A stretch of 64,000 bases of DNA, taken from contig CP136061.1 in the NCBI GenBank assembly GCA_032622095.1, positions 221,990,314-222,054,313 of the forward strand, written 5' to 3'. Both the position numbers and the translations under genes were made by a program. The stretch's first letter is position 1. Each line of letters begins with the position of its first letter. The notes under the pieces are model-generated. The model worked only from the letters and a program-made list of their open reading frames with translations. It was not told the origin of the DNA and did no database searches. This DNA is from Siphonodentalium dalli (Eukaryota; Mollusca; Scaphopoda; Gadilida; Siphonodentaliidae). Below, one piece after another: positions 1 through 12,359 of this stretch.

Positions 1-562
1 GATGTTTACCTCATGTGATAATTAATTGAAATGACTTGAAGGGGCCCTAATAAATTACTCATTCTTTACCCGGTGCAACGCTTAAATCATTTTATCTGAT
101 GCATATATAGTTGGAATATATATCTACTCCTTGTGAATTTATTTGTCTAATTAATCCTTGCTACATGATATAAGCAAACAATTACCAGGTTCAAGTTAGA
201 GCCTGAACAGTGAAATGCTTCAAATTAAAGTACAGAAGAAATTGTAAATTTGTTTCCCAAAATTGTTTTACTTTTACTGTAGTAATTATAGTATAAAACA
301 TATCTGGTTACTGCATGGTTAGTGTGTTGGGACTCTCAATATACATGTTTAAACCTTCTCTTTTGAATTTATATATGTAATATGTATGCTCCGTGTAGGT
401 CTCCAAGGTTATGCTGGATTTATTTTATGGGGTGGCAGTCAAAGAAGAAATTATTCATTTATATGGATATCTACTACATCATATCATATAACATGTAGTA
501 CATGATGATTTATTCAACAATTGAAGAATTTGGTCAGTCTGATGTTTCATTTTGACAGTCCA
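1..562. other. AT-rich flank, nothing recognised
   Basis: Single-copy-looking sequence left of the large duplication. I see no gene, RNA gene or terminal repeat in it. It ends exactly where the duplicated block begins. Confidence 0.5.
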
Positions 563-1344
563 TGGTGACGTTCATTCTCAACAGTGGAACTCGTATTTGT
601 TGAAGCTGAGTGAATGGTGTTGCATCTTTTCCAATGATGAAATAGAACTGAAAATCACTGGATTTATTCATCAGGCAGTAGTGGTAGTACTAGTAACTGT
701 AAATAAACTATTGAGTCTTTTGGCACTTGTACACCCATAATTCCATTGCAATTGAATATGTACTCCAGCTTGACTTAAGTTAAGACCAATGCAGTCCAAA
801 TCTTATTTATAATAGTATTGTCAAATTCCACAGTGTAGTTGGTACATTTTCATTCTGTTGGTGTTGCTATACACACTGTTGACGTGTTGAGACTTGAGTG
901 TTGTTGTTGTTGTTGTGTTCCAGTAGTCACTTGCATTTGAAAACATTAGAATGATTAGATCACTTGTGAACACTGTGGTTTTCTTCTTGTGAGAATGTTC
1001 GCTGATGTACAAGGTTGCTCAATTTCTCTCGTTGAGACCCGAGTGTTGCCGCTAACAAAATTCAATAAAAAATGTCAACAACAATGTGAATGTCAATATC
1101 ACGATTCACGGTCATCGTCACTGTCACTCGAACTTCGATTCAAATCGAATTTTTAACCAGTTCATCAGCCAATAGTCGTTGAATTCATATGGAAGGATGT
1201 AACGTTCCCACGCAATACCACATTCTATTTCGGTAAACTCTGATAATCATATTCAAATACGTGTTCTAATCAATTAAGTTTGAATTCAGCAAGATGAAAA
1301 ACTTTGTTTGCTTAATTTTACGCAAGTACGAAAAATTGCACATA

Positions 1345-1612
1345 GCGCATGCGCGAAATATAAATTTTACTTCCGTCACGAAAGGTCATGTCATGTCAAG
1401 GTCAACAATCGAACCTTCCTTAGCCGGCCGGTAACAACTGCCTACCATAGACCCTACCCCCGAGCTACGGGACATAACTCTAATCCATACATGCCAAGTT
1501 TCATAAATGAATTTCGCCGTATTGAAGGAACAAACACCACAGTCAAGTCGAAGCGTGAAATGTGTACCTATTTAAGCACTGTATAAATAGGTAGCGATTG
1601 ATAGTGCAGTGA
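1345..1612 (+). promoter_or_regulatory. Promoter-like block (duplication copy 1)
   Basis: A GC-containing island in AT-rich DNA holds a palindromic NRF1-type site GCGCATGCGC (1345-1354), an ETS-type ACTTCCG (1369-1375), a nuclear-receptor-type TCAAGGTCA (1396-1404) and a TATA-like TATAAATA (1582-1589). The TATA-like motif lies about 40 bases before an ATG that opens a small hydrophobic frame. The motifs are seen; their use as a promoter is inference. It could also be the promoter of a mobile element. Confidence 0.4.
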
Positions 1613-1625
1613 ACACGAGTATAGC

Positions 1626-1739
1626 ATGTTGGAATTGGGGTTTTCAATAGTAACAATTTTTTTATTTACTTTGTGCGCTTATTTTTTTTTTAAAGTCTTT
1701 TTCGTAACGTCTGGTGGCGTTCTACACCACCGTAACTGA
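1626..1739 (+). CDS. Small hydrophobic reading frame, candidate signal-anchor exon (copy 1)
   Basis: A 37-codon frame starts MLELGFSIV and runs through about 20 almost purely hydrophobic residues (positions 5-25, rich in F, L, I, V) before a short polar tail and a TGA stop. This looks like a signal anchor or a single membrane segment. It starts 37 bases after the TATA-like motif at 1582-1589. Two GTAAC sites, after positions 1702 and 1731, could act as weak splice donors, in which case this would be a first exon. No downstream exon is recognisable because the satellite begins 300 bases later. I do not recognise the product. A chance frame in T-rich DNA remains plausible. Confidence 0.22.
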   Translation: MLELGFSIVTIFLFTLCAYFFFKVFFVTSGGVLHHRN

Positions 1740-1961
1740 CTGTTCTGTGTCTGTTCAAAGTCAAACTCTAGACGTATATAAATATCGTCTGCATGATTAA
1801 AAAACAATTTTAATTCATGATTAATTGACATTCAATAATTAACTAATTGTTAATTCGTCTTTATTATATATACGGTATAATCGCAGAGTACACAAATAAA
1901 TGTAAATTATAACATCAAATAAAATACACAACTGCAGTCAACATCAACAAAAACAACAGTT

Positions 1962-2035
1962 GAAGATCCCCCGGAGATACCCGAATCGGCTCGGCAATAT
2001 TCGGGGGATCTTCAAAATCGAAGATCCGCGTCCTT
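1962..2035. repeat. Hairpin module at left edge of satellite (copy 1)
   Basis: GAAGATCCCCCG (from 1962) is the reverse complement of CGGGGGATCTTC (ending 2013). It is followed by a second small stem, GATCTTC-AAAATC-GAAGATC. The second half recurs outside the duplication at about 30746-30777, so this is a mobile or dispersed module that abuts the first satellite monomer. Confidence 0.7.
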
Positions 2036-5000
2036 GCTGATCCTGGCTCCAAAAGTCGAAATATAGCCTATTGAAATTTTGCCCATATGCTAGAAGCGGG
2101 TCCTCCGGAGGACCCGCTGTTAAACACACGGGGATTTGTTATACCCGATCTGTAGCGTTATATCGGCAAATATGCGACAGTGGGCCATACAATATATGTA
2201 CATGAGAGTCATAACACTTAGAAAGATGCATTCTTGGGTGATCCTGGCTCCAAAAGTCGAAATATAGCCTATTGAAATTGTGCCCATATGCTAGAAGCGG
2301 GTCCTCCGGAAGACCCGCTTTTAAACACACAGGGATTTGTTATACCCGATCTGTAGCGTTATATCAGCAAATATGCGACAGTGGGCCATACAATATATGT
2401 ACATGAGAGTCATAACACTTAGAAAGAAGCATTCTTGGGTTGATCCTGGCTCCAAAAGTCGAAATGTAGCCTATTGAAATTGTGCCCATATGCTAGAAGC
2501 GGGTCCTCCGGAGGACCCGCTTTTAAACACACGGGGATTTGTTATACCCGATCTGTAGCGTTATATCAGCAAATATGCGACAGTGGGCCATACAATATAT
2601 GTACATGAGAGTCATAACACTTAGAAAGAAGCATTATTGGGTTGATCCTGGCTCCAAAAGTCGAAATATAGCCTATTGAAATTGTGCCCATATGCTAGAA
2701 GCGGGTCCTCCGGAGGACCCGCTGTTAAACACACGGGGATTTCTCATACCGGTTTGGTGCCTTATATGGACAACTCTGCGACAGTGGGCCATACAATATA
2801 TGTACATGAGAGTCATAACACTTAGAAAGAAGCATTCTTGGGTTGATCCTGGCTCCAAAAGTCGAAATGTAGCCTATTGAAATTGTGCCCATATGCTAGA
2901 AGCGGGTCCTCCGGAGGACCAGCTTTTAAACACAAGGGGATTTGTTATACCCGATCTGTAGCGTTATATCGGCAAATATGCGACAGTGGGCCATACAATA
3001 TATGTACATGAGAGTCATACCACTTAGAAAGATGCATTCTTGGGTTGATCCTGGCTCCAAAAGTCGAAATATAGCCTATTGAAATTTTGCCCATATGCTA
3101 GAAGCGGGTCCTCCGGAGAACCCGCTTTTAAACACACGGGGATTTGTTATACCCGATCTGTAGCGTTATATCGGCAAATATGCGACAGTCGACCTTATAC
3201 AATATATGTACATGGGAGCCATAACACTTAGAAAGATGCATTCTTGAGTTGATCCTGGCTCGAAAAGTCGAAATGTAGCCTATTGAAATTGTGCCCATAT
3301 GCTAGAAGCGGGTCCTCCGGAGAACCCGCTGTTAAACACACGGCGATTTCTTATACCGGTTTGGTGCCTTATATCGACAACTCTGCGACAGTGGGCCATA
3401 CAATATATGTACATGAGAGTCATAACACTTAGAAAGATACATTCTTGGGTTGATCCTGGCTCCAAAAGTCGAAATATAGCCCATTGAAATTTTGCCCATA
3501 TGCTAGAAGCGGGTCCTCCGGAGGACCCGCTGTTAAACACACGGGGATTTGTTATACCCGATCTGTAGCGTTATATCGGCAAATATGCGACAGTGGGCCA
3601 TACAATATATGTACATGAGAGTCATAACACTTAGAAAGATGCATTCTTGGGTTGATCCTGGCTCCAAAAGTCGAAATATAGCCTATTGAAATTGTGCCCA
3701 TATGCTAGAAGCGGGTCCTCCGGAAGACCCGCTTTTAAACACACGGGGATTTGTTATACCCGATCTGTAGCGTTATATCAGCAAATATGCGACAGTGGGC
3801 CATACAATATATGTACATGAGAGTCATAACACTTAGAAAGAAGCATTCTTGGGTTGATCCTGGCTCCAAAAGTCGAAATGTAGCCTATTGAAATTGTGCC
3901 CATATGCTAGAAGCGGGTCCTCCGGAGGACCCGCTTTTAAACACACGGGGATTTGTTATACCCGATCTGTAGCGTTATATCAGCAAATATGCGACAGTGG
4001 GCCATACAATATATGTACATGAGAGTCATAACACTTAGAAAGAAGCATTATTGGGTTGATCCTGGCTCCAAAAGTCGAAATATAACCTATTGAAATTGTG
4101 CCCATATGCTAGAAGCGGGTCCTCCGGAGGACCCGCTGTTAAACACACGGGGATTTCTCATACCGGTTTGGTGTCTTATATGGACAACTCTGCGACAGAG
4201 GGCCATACAATATATGTACATGAGAGTCATAACACTTAGAAAGAAGCATTCTTGGGTTGATCCTGGCTCCAAAAGTCGAAATGTAGCCTATTGAAATTGT
4301 GCCCATATGCTAGAAGCGGGTCCTCCGGAGGACCAGCTTTTAAACACACGGGGATTTGTTATACCCGATCTGTAGCGTTATATCGGCAAATATGCGACAG
4401 TGGGCCATACAATATATGTACATGAGAGTCATACCACTTAGAAAGATGCATTCTTGGGTTGATCCTGGCTCCAAAAGTCGAAATATAGCCTATTGAAATT
4501 TTGCCCATATGCTAGAAGCGGGTCCTCCGGAGAACCCGCTTTTAAACACACGGGGATTTGTTATACCCGATCTGTAGCGTTATATCGGCAAATATGCGAC
4601 AGTCGACCTTATACAATATATGTACATGGGAGCCATAACACTTAGAAAGATGCATTCTTGAGTTGATCCTGGCTCGAAAAGTCGAAATGTAGCTTATGGA
4701 AATTGTGCCCATATGCTAGAAGCGGGTCCTCCGGAGAACCCGCTGTTAAACACACGGCGATTTCTTATACCGGTTTGGTGCCTTATATCGACAACTCTGC
4801 GACAGTGGGCCATACAATATATGTACATGAGAGTCATAACACTTAGAAAGATACATTCTTGGGTTGATCCTGGCTCCAAAAGTCGAAATATAGCCTATTG
4901 AAATTTTGCCCATATGCTAGAAGCGGGTCCTCCGGAGGACCCGCTGTTAAACACACGGGGATTTGTTATACCCGATCTGTAGCGTTATATCGGCAAATAT

Positions 5001-8000
5001 GCGACAGTGGGCCATACAATATATGTACATGAGAGTCATAACACTTAGAAAGATGCATTCTTGGGTGATCCTGGCTCCAAAAGTCGAAATATAGCCTATT
5101 GAAATTGTGCCCATATGCTAGAAGCGGGTCCTCCGGAAGACCCGCTTTTAAACACACAGGGATTTGTTATACCCGATCTGTAGCGTTATATCAGCAAATA
5201 TGCGACAGTGGGCCATACAATATATGTACATGAGAGTCATAACACTTAGAAAGAAGCATTCTTGGGTTGATCCTGGCTCCAAAAGTCGAAATGTAGCCTA
5301 TTGAAATTGTGCCCATATGCTAGAAGCGGGTCCTCCGGAGGACCAGCTTTTAAACACACGGGGATTTGTTATACCCGATCTGTAGCGTTATATCGGCAAA
5401 TATGCGACAGTGGGCCATACAATATATGTACATGAGAGTCATACCACTTAGAAAGATGCATTCTTGGGTTGATCCTGGCTCCAAAAGTCGAAATATAGCC
5501 TATTGAAATTTTGCCCATATGCTAGAAGCGGGTCCTCCAGAGAACCCGCTGTTAAACACACGGGGATTTGTTATAACCGATCTGTAGCGTTATATCGGCA
5601 AATATGCGACAGTGGGCCATACAATATATATACATGAGAGTCATAACACTTAGAAAGATGCATTCTTGGGTTGATCCTGGCTCCAAAAGTCGAAATGTAG
5701 CCTATTGAAATTGTGCCCATATGCTAGAAGCGGGTCCTCCGGAGGACCCGCTTTTAAACACACGGGGATTTGTTATACCCGATCTGTAGCGTTATATCAG
5801 CAAATATGCGACAGTGGGCCATACAATATATGTACATGAGAGTCATAACACTTAGAAAGAAGCATTATTGGGTTGATCCTGGCTCCAAAAGTCGAAATAT
5901 AGCCTATTGAAATTGTGCCCATATGCTAGAAGCGGGTCCTCCGGAGGACCCGCTGTTAAACACACGGGGATTTCTCATACCGGTTTGGTGCCTTATATGG
6001 ACAACTCTGCGACAGTGGGCCATACAATATATGTACATGAGAGTCATAACACTTAGAAAGAAGCATTCTTGGGTTGATCCTGGCTCCAAAAGTCGAAATG
6101 TAGCCTATTGAAATTGTGCCCATATGCTAGAAGCGGGTCCTCCGGAGGACCAGCTTTTAAACACACGGGGATTTGTTATACCCGATCTGTAGCGTTATAT
6201 CGGCAAATATGCGACAGTGGGCCATACAATATATGTACATGAGAGTCATACCACTTAGAAAGATGCATTCTTGGGTTGATCCTGGCTCCAAAAGTCGAAA
6301 TATAGCCTATTGAAATTTTGCCCATATGCTAGAAGCGGGTCCTCCGGAGAACCCGCTGTTAAACACACGGGGATTTGTTATACCCGATATGTAGCGTTAT
6401 ATCGGCAAATATGCGACAGTGGGCCATACAATATATATACATGAGAGTCATAACACTTAGAAAGATGCATTCTTGGGTTGATCTTGGCTCCAAAAGTCGA
6501 AATGTAGCCTATTGAAATTGTGCCCATATGCTAGAAGCGGGTCCTCCGGAGGACCCGCTGTTAAACACACGGCGATTTCTTATACCGGTTTGGTGCCTTA
6601 TATCGACAACTCTGCGACAGTGGGCCATACAATATATGTACATGAGAGTCATAACACTTAGAAAGATGCTTTCTTGGGTTGATCTTGACTCCAAAAGTCG
6701 AAATGTAGCCTATTGAAATTGTGCCCATATGCTAGAAGCGGGTCCTCCGGAGGACCAGCTTTTAAACACACGGGGATTTGTTATACCCGATCTGTAGCGT
6801 TATATCGGCAAATATGCGACAGTGGGCCATACAATATATGTACATGAGAGTCATAACACTTAGAAAGATGCATTCTTGGGTGATCCTGGCTCCAAAAGTC
6901 GAAATATAGCCTATTGAAATTGTGCCCATATGCTAGAAGCGGGTCCTCCGGAAGACCCGCTTTTAAACACACGGGGATTTGTTATACCCGATCTGTAGCG
7001 TTATATCAGCAAATATGCGACAGTGGGCCATACAATATATGTACATGAGAGTCATAACACTTAGAAAGAAGCATTCTTGGGTTGATCCTGGCTCCAAAAG
7101 TCGAAATGTAGCCTATTGAAATTGTGCCCATATGCTAGAAGCGGGTCCTCCGGAGGACCCGCTTTTAAACACACGGGGATTTGTTATACCCGATCTGTAG
7201 CGTTATATCAGCAAATATGCGACAGTGGGCCATACAATATATGTACATGAGAGTCATAACACTTAGAAAGAAGCATTATTGGGTTGATCCTGGCTCCAAA
7301 AGTCGAAATATAACCTATTGAAATTGTGCCCATATGCTAGAAGCGGGTCCTCCGGAGGACCAGCTTTTAAACACACGGGGATTTGTTATACCCGATCTGT
7401 AGCGTTATATCGGCAAATATGCGACAGTGGGCCATACAATATATGTACATGAGAGTCATACCACTTAGAAAGATGCATTCTTGGGTTGATCCTGGCTCCA
7501 AAAGTCGAAATATAGCCTATTGAAATTTTGCCCATATGCTAGAAGCGGGTCCTCCGGAGAACCCGCTTTTAAACACACGGGGATTTGTTATACCCGATCT
7601 GTAGCGTTATATCGGCAAATATGCGACAGTCGACCTTATACAATATATGTACATGGGAGCCATAACACTTAGAAAGAAGCATTCTTGGGTTGATCCTGGC
7701 TCCAAAAGTCGAAATGTAGCCTATTGAAATTGTGCCCATATGCTAGAAGCGGGTCCTCCGGAGGACCCGCTTTTAAACACACGGGGATTTGTTATACCCG
7801 ATCTGTAGCGTTATATCAGCAAATATGCGACAGTGGGCCATACAATATATGTACATGAGAGTCATAACACTTAGAAAGATGCATTCTTGGGTTGATCTTG
7901 GCTCCAAAAGTCGAAATGTAGCCTATTGAAATTGTGCCCATATGCTAGAAGCGGGTCCTCCGGAGGACCCGCTGTTAAACACACGGCGATTTCTTATACC

Positions 8001-11000
8001 GGTTTGGTGCCTTATATCGACAACTCTGCGACAGTGGGCCATACAATATATGTACATGAGAGTCATAACACTTAGAAAGATGCTTTCTTGGGTTGATCTT
8101 GACTCCAAAAGTCGAAATGTAGCCTATTGAAATTGTGCCCATATGCTAGAAGCGGGTCCTCCGGAGGACCAGCTTTTAAACACACGGGGATTTGTTATAC
8201 CCGATCTGTAGCGTTATATCGGCAAATATGCGACAGTCGACCTTATACAATATATGTACATGGGAGCCATAACACTTAGAAAGATGCATTCTTGAGTTGA
8301 TCCTGGCTCGAAAAGTCGAAATGTAGCTTATGGAAATTGTGCCCATATGCTAGAAGCGGGTCCTCCGGAGAACCCGCTGTTAAACACACGGCGATTTCTT
8401 ATACCGGTTTTGTGCCTTATATCGACAACTCTGCGACAGTGGGCCATACAATATATGTACATGAGAGTCATAACACTTAGAAAGATACATTCTTGGGTTG
8501 ATCCTGGCTCCAAAAGTCGAAATATAGCCTATTGAAATTTTGCCCATATGCTAGAAGCGGGTCCTCCGGAGGACCCGCTGTTAAACACACGGGGATTTGT
8601 TATACCCGATCTGTAGCGTTATATCGGCAAATATGTGACAGTGGGCCATACAATATATGTACATGAGAGTCATAACACTTAGAAAGATGCATTCTTGGGT
8701 GATCCTGGCTCCAAAAGTCGAAATATAGCCTATTGAAATTGTGCCCATATGCTAGAAGCGGGTCCTCCGGAAGACCCGCTTTTAAACACACGGGGATTTG
8801 TTATACCCGATCTGTAGCGTTATATCAGCAAATATGCGACAGTGGGCCATACAATATATGTACATGAGAGACATAACACTTAGAAAGAAGCATTCTTGGG
8901 TTGATCCTGGCTCCAAAAGTCGAAATGTAGCCTATTGAAATTGTGCCCATATGCTAGAAGCGGGTCCTCCGGAGGACCAGCTTTTAAACACACGGGGATT
9001 TGTTATACCCGATCTGTAGCGTTATATCGGCAAATATGCGACAGTGGGCCATACAATATATGTACATGAGAGTCATACCACTTAGAAAGATGCATTCTTG
9101 GGTTGATCCTGGCTCCAAAAGTCGAAATATAGCCTATTGAAATTTTGCCCATATGCTAGAAGCGGGTCCTCCAGAGAACCCGCTGTTAAACACACGGGGA
9201 TTTGTTATACCCGATCTGTAGCGTTATATCGGCAAATATGCGACAGTGGGCCATACAATATATATACATGAGAGTCATAACACTTAGAAAGATGCATTCT
9301 TGGGTTGATCCTGGCTCCAAAAGTCGAAATGTAGCCTATTGAAATTGTGCCCATATGCTAGAAGCGGGTCCTCCGGAGGACCCGCTTTTAAACACACGGG
9401 GATTTGTTATACCCGATATGTAGCGTTATATCAGCAAATATGCGACAGTGGGCCATACAATATATGTACATGAGAGTCATAACACTTAGAAAGAAGCATT
9501 ATTGGGTTGATCCTGGCTCCAAAAGTCGAAATATAGCCTATTGAAATTGTGCCCATATGCTAGAAGCGGGTCCTCCGGAGGACCCGCTGTTAAACACACG
9601 GGGATTTCTCATACCGGTTTGGTGCCTTATATGGACAACTCTGCGACAGTGGGCCATACAATATATGTACATGAGAGTCATAACACTTAGAAAGAAGCAT
9701 TCTTGGGTTGATCCTGGCTCCAAAAGTCGAAATGTAGCCTATTGAAATTGTGCCCATATGCTAGAAGCGGGTCCTCCGGAGGACCAGCTTTTAAACACAC
9801 GGGGATTTGTTATACCCGATCTGTAGCGTTATATCGGCAAATATGCGACAGTGGGCCATACAATATATGTACATGAGAGTCATACCACTTAGAAAGATGC
9901 ATTCTTGGGTTGATCCTGGCTCCAAAAGTCGAAATATAGCCTATTGAAATTTTGCCCATATGCTAGAAGCGGGTCCTCCGGAGAACCCGCTGTTAAACAC
10001 ACGGGGATTTGTTATACCCGATATGTAGCGTTATATCGGCAAATATGCGACAGTGGGCCATACAATATATATACATGAGAGTCATAACACTTAGAAAGAT
10101 GCATTCTTGGGTTGATCTTGGCTCCAAAAGTCGAAATGTAGCCTATTGAAATTGTGCCCATATGCTAGAAGCGGGTCCTCCGGAGGACCCGCTGTTAAAC
10201 ACACGGCGATTTCTTATACCGGTTTGGTGCCTTATATCGACAACTCTGCGACAGTGGGCCATACAATATATGTACATGAGAGTCATAACACTTAGAAAGA
10301 TGCTTTCTTGGGTTGATCTTGACTCCAAAAGTCGAAATGTAGCCTATTGAAATTGTGCCCATATGCTAGAAGCGGGTCCTCCGGAGGACCAGCTTTTAAA
10401 CACACGGGGATTTGTTATACCCGATCTGTAGCGTTATATCGGCAAATATGCGACAGTCGACCTTATACAATATATGTACATGGGAGCCATAACACTTAGA
10501 AAGATGCATTCTTGAGTTGATCCTGGCTCGAAAAGTCGAAATGTAGCTTATGGAAATTGTGCCCATATGCTAGGAGCGGGTCCACCGGAGAACCCGCTGT
10601 TAAACACACGGCGATTTCTTATACCGGTTTGGTGCCTTATATCGACAACTCTGCGAAGGTGGGCCATACAATATATGTACATGAGAGTCATAACACTTAG
10701 AAAGATACATTCTTGGGTTGATCCTGGCTCCAAAAGTCGAAATATAGCCTATTGAAATTTTGCCCATATGCTAGAAGCGGGTCCTCCGGAGGACCCGCTG
10801 TTAAACACACGGGGATTTGTTATACCCGATCTGTAGCGTTATATCGGCAAATATGCGACAGTGGGCCATACAATATATGTACATGAGAGTCATAACACTT
10901 AGAAAGATGCATTCTTGGGTGATCCTGGCTCCAAAAGTCGAAATATAGCCTATTGAAATTGTGCCCATATGCTAGAAGCGGGTCCTCCGGAAGACCCGCT

Positions 11001-12003
11001 TTTAAACACACGGGGATTTGTTATACCCGATCTGTAGCGTTATATCAGCAAATATGCGACAGTGGGCCATACAATATATGTACATGAGAGTCATAACACT
11101 TAGAAAGAAGCATTCTTGGGTTGATCCTGGCTCCAAAAGTCGAAATGTAGCCTATTGAAATTGTGCCCATATGCTAGAAGCGGGTCCTCCGGAGGACCAG
11201 CTTTTAAACACACGGGGATTTGTTATACCCGATCTGTAGCGTTATATCGGCAAATATTCGACAATGGGCCATACAATATATGTACATGAGAGTCATACCA
11301 CTTAGAAAGATGCATTCTTGGGTTGATCCTGGCTCCAAAAGTCGAAATATAGCCTATTGAAATTTTGCCCATATGCTAGAAGCGGGTCCTCCGGAGAACC
11401 CGCTGTTAAACACACGGGGATTTGTTATACCCGATATGTAGCGTTATATCGGCAAATATGCGACAGTGGGCCATACAATATATATACATGAGAGTCATAA
11501 CACTTAGAAAGATGCATTCTTGGGTTGATCTTGGCTCCAAAAGTCGAAATGTAGCCTATTGAAATTGTGCCCATATGCTAGAAGCGGGTCCTCCGGAGGA
11601 CCCGCTGTTAAACACACGGCGATTTCTTATACCGGTTTGGTGCCTTATATCGACAACTCTGCGACAGTGGGCCATACAATATATGTACATGAGAGTCATA
11701 ACACTTAGAAAGAAGCATTCTTGGGTTGATCCTGGCTCCAAAAGTCGAAATGTAGCCTATTGAAATTGTGCCCATATGCTAGAAGCGGGTCCTCCGGAGG
11801 ACCCGCTGTTAAACACACGGGGATTTCTCATACCGGTTTGGTGCCTTATATGGACAACTCTGCGACAGTGGGCCATACAATATATGTACATGAGAGTCAT
11901 AACACTTAGAAAGATACATTCTTGGGTTGATCCTGGCTCCAAAAGTCGAAATATAATCTATTGAAATTTTGCCCATATGCTAGAAGCGGGTCCTCCGGAC
12001 GAC
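2036..12003 (+). repeat. 202-bp satellite array, about 49 monomers (copy 1)
   Basis: Head-to-tail monomers of about 202 bp (some 201 through loss of one T in CTTGGGTTGATCC). Each contains GATCCTGGCTCCAAAAGTCG, a perfect dyad (GCGGGTCCTCC followed by its reverse complement), and ACAATATATGTACATG. Two classes alternate irregularly. The common class carries TATACCCGATCTGTAGCG. The minor class (13 units, for example near 2740, 3345, 4155 and 11825) carries ATACCGGTTTGGTG. Some units also carry CAGTCGACCTTATAC (near 3188, 4602, 7629, 8236, 10456). Blocks recur at shifts of 1414 bp (7 units), 2220 bp (11 units) and 3634 bp (18 units), so the array has irregular higher-order structure. Since 202 is not a multiple of 3, the ~61-codon frames on both strands do not run from unit to unit. 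Confidence 0.97.
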
Positions 12004-12039
12004 CCCAACGGGACAAAGGGCCCTAAGGTAAATGTAAAC

Positions 12040-12245
12040 TGGGACAACATAACTTAGATAGAAGCATATTTGAGTTGATCATGGATACACAAGTTGAGAT
12101 ATACCCAATTTAAATTGTTCGGATATGTAAACCACAGGTGTCCTCTGGAGGACCCGCTAATAAATATATCGGAATTTCAGATACCCCTTATGTTGACTTA
12201 TATCGACAGTGGGGCCTAAAAATATGTGTATGCCAGTTGTACCAT
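12040..12245 (+). repeat. Diverged edge monomer of the satellite (copy 1)
   Basis: After a ~35-base non-satellite bridge rich in GGGACAA and GGGCCC, the monomer order returns in strongly diverged form: ACTTAGATAGAAGCAT, GAGTTGATCATGGATACACAAG, then GTCCTCTGGAGGACCCGCT and TATATCGACAGTGGGGCC. Decayed edge units beside homogenised inner units are typical of satellite arrays evolving by unequal exchange. Confidence 0.8.
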
Positions 12246-12359
12246 ATACACCCATCCAAACCTGTCAGCTTAGAAATCATTAATATTCTAGATATTATTA
12301 TTATACAAGTACCAAACTCGAATTCAACAGCATAGATACAGGTAAGGTGGATGAGTGAG

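Noticed and set aside
1308-1586. 92-codon frame with start near the NRF1-type site
   Set aside because: It overlaps the promoter-like motifs, has no recognisable domain, and ends at the TATA-like box. More likely a chance frame.
2139-11964. Dozens of 61-86-codon frames on both strands inside the satellite arrays
   Set aside because: They repeat with the monomer, exist on both strands at once, and cannot continue from unit to unit because the ~202-bp period is not a multiple of three. They are by-products of the satellite sequence.
2036-12003. CRISPR-like array of repeats
   Set aside because: Whole ~202-bp monomers are repeated with no unique spacers, and the context is eukaryotic with spliced genes.
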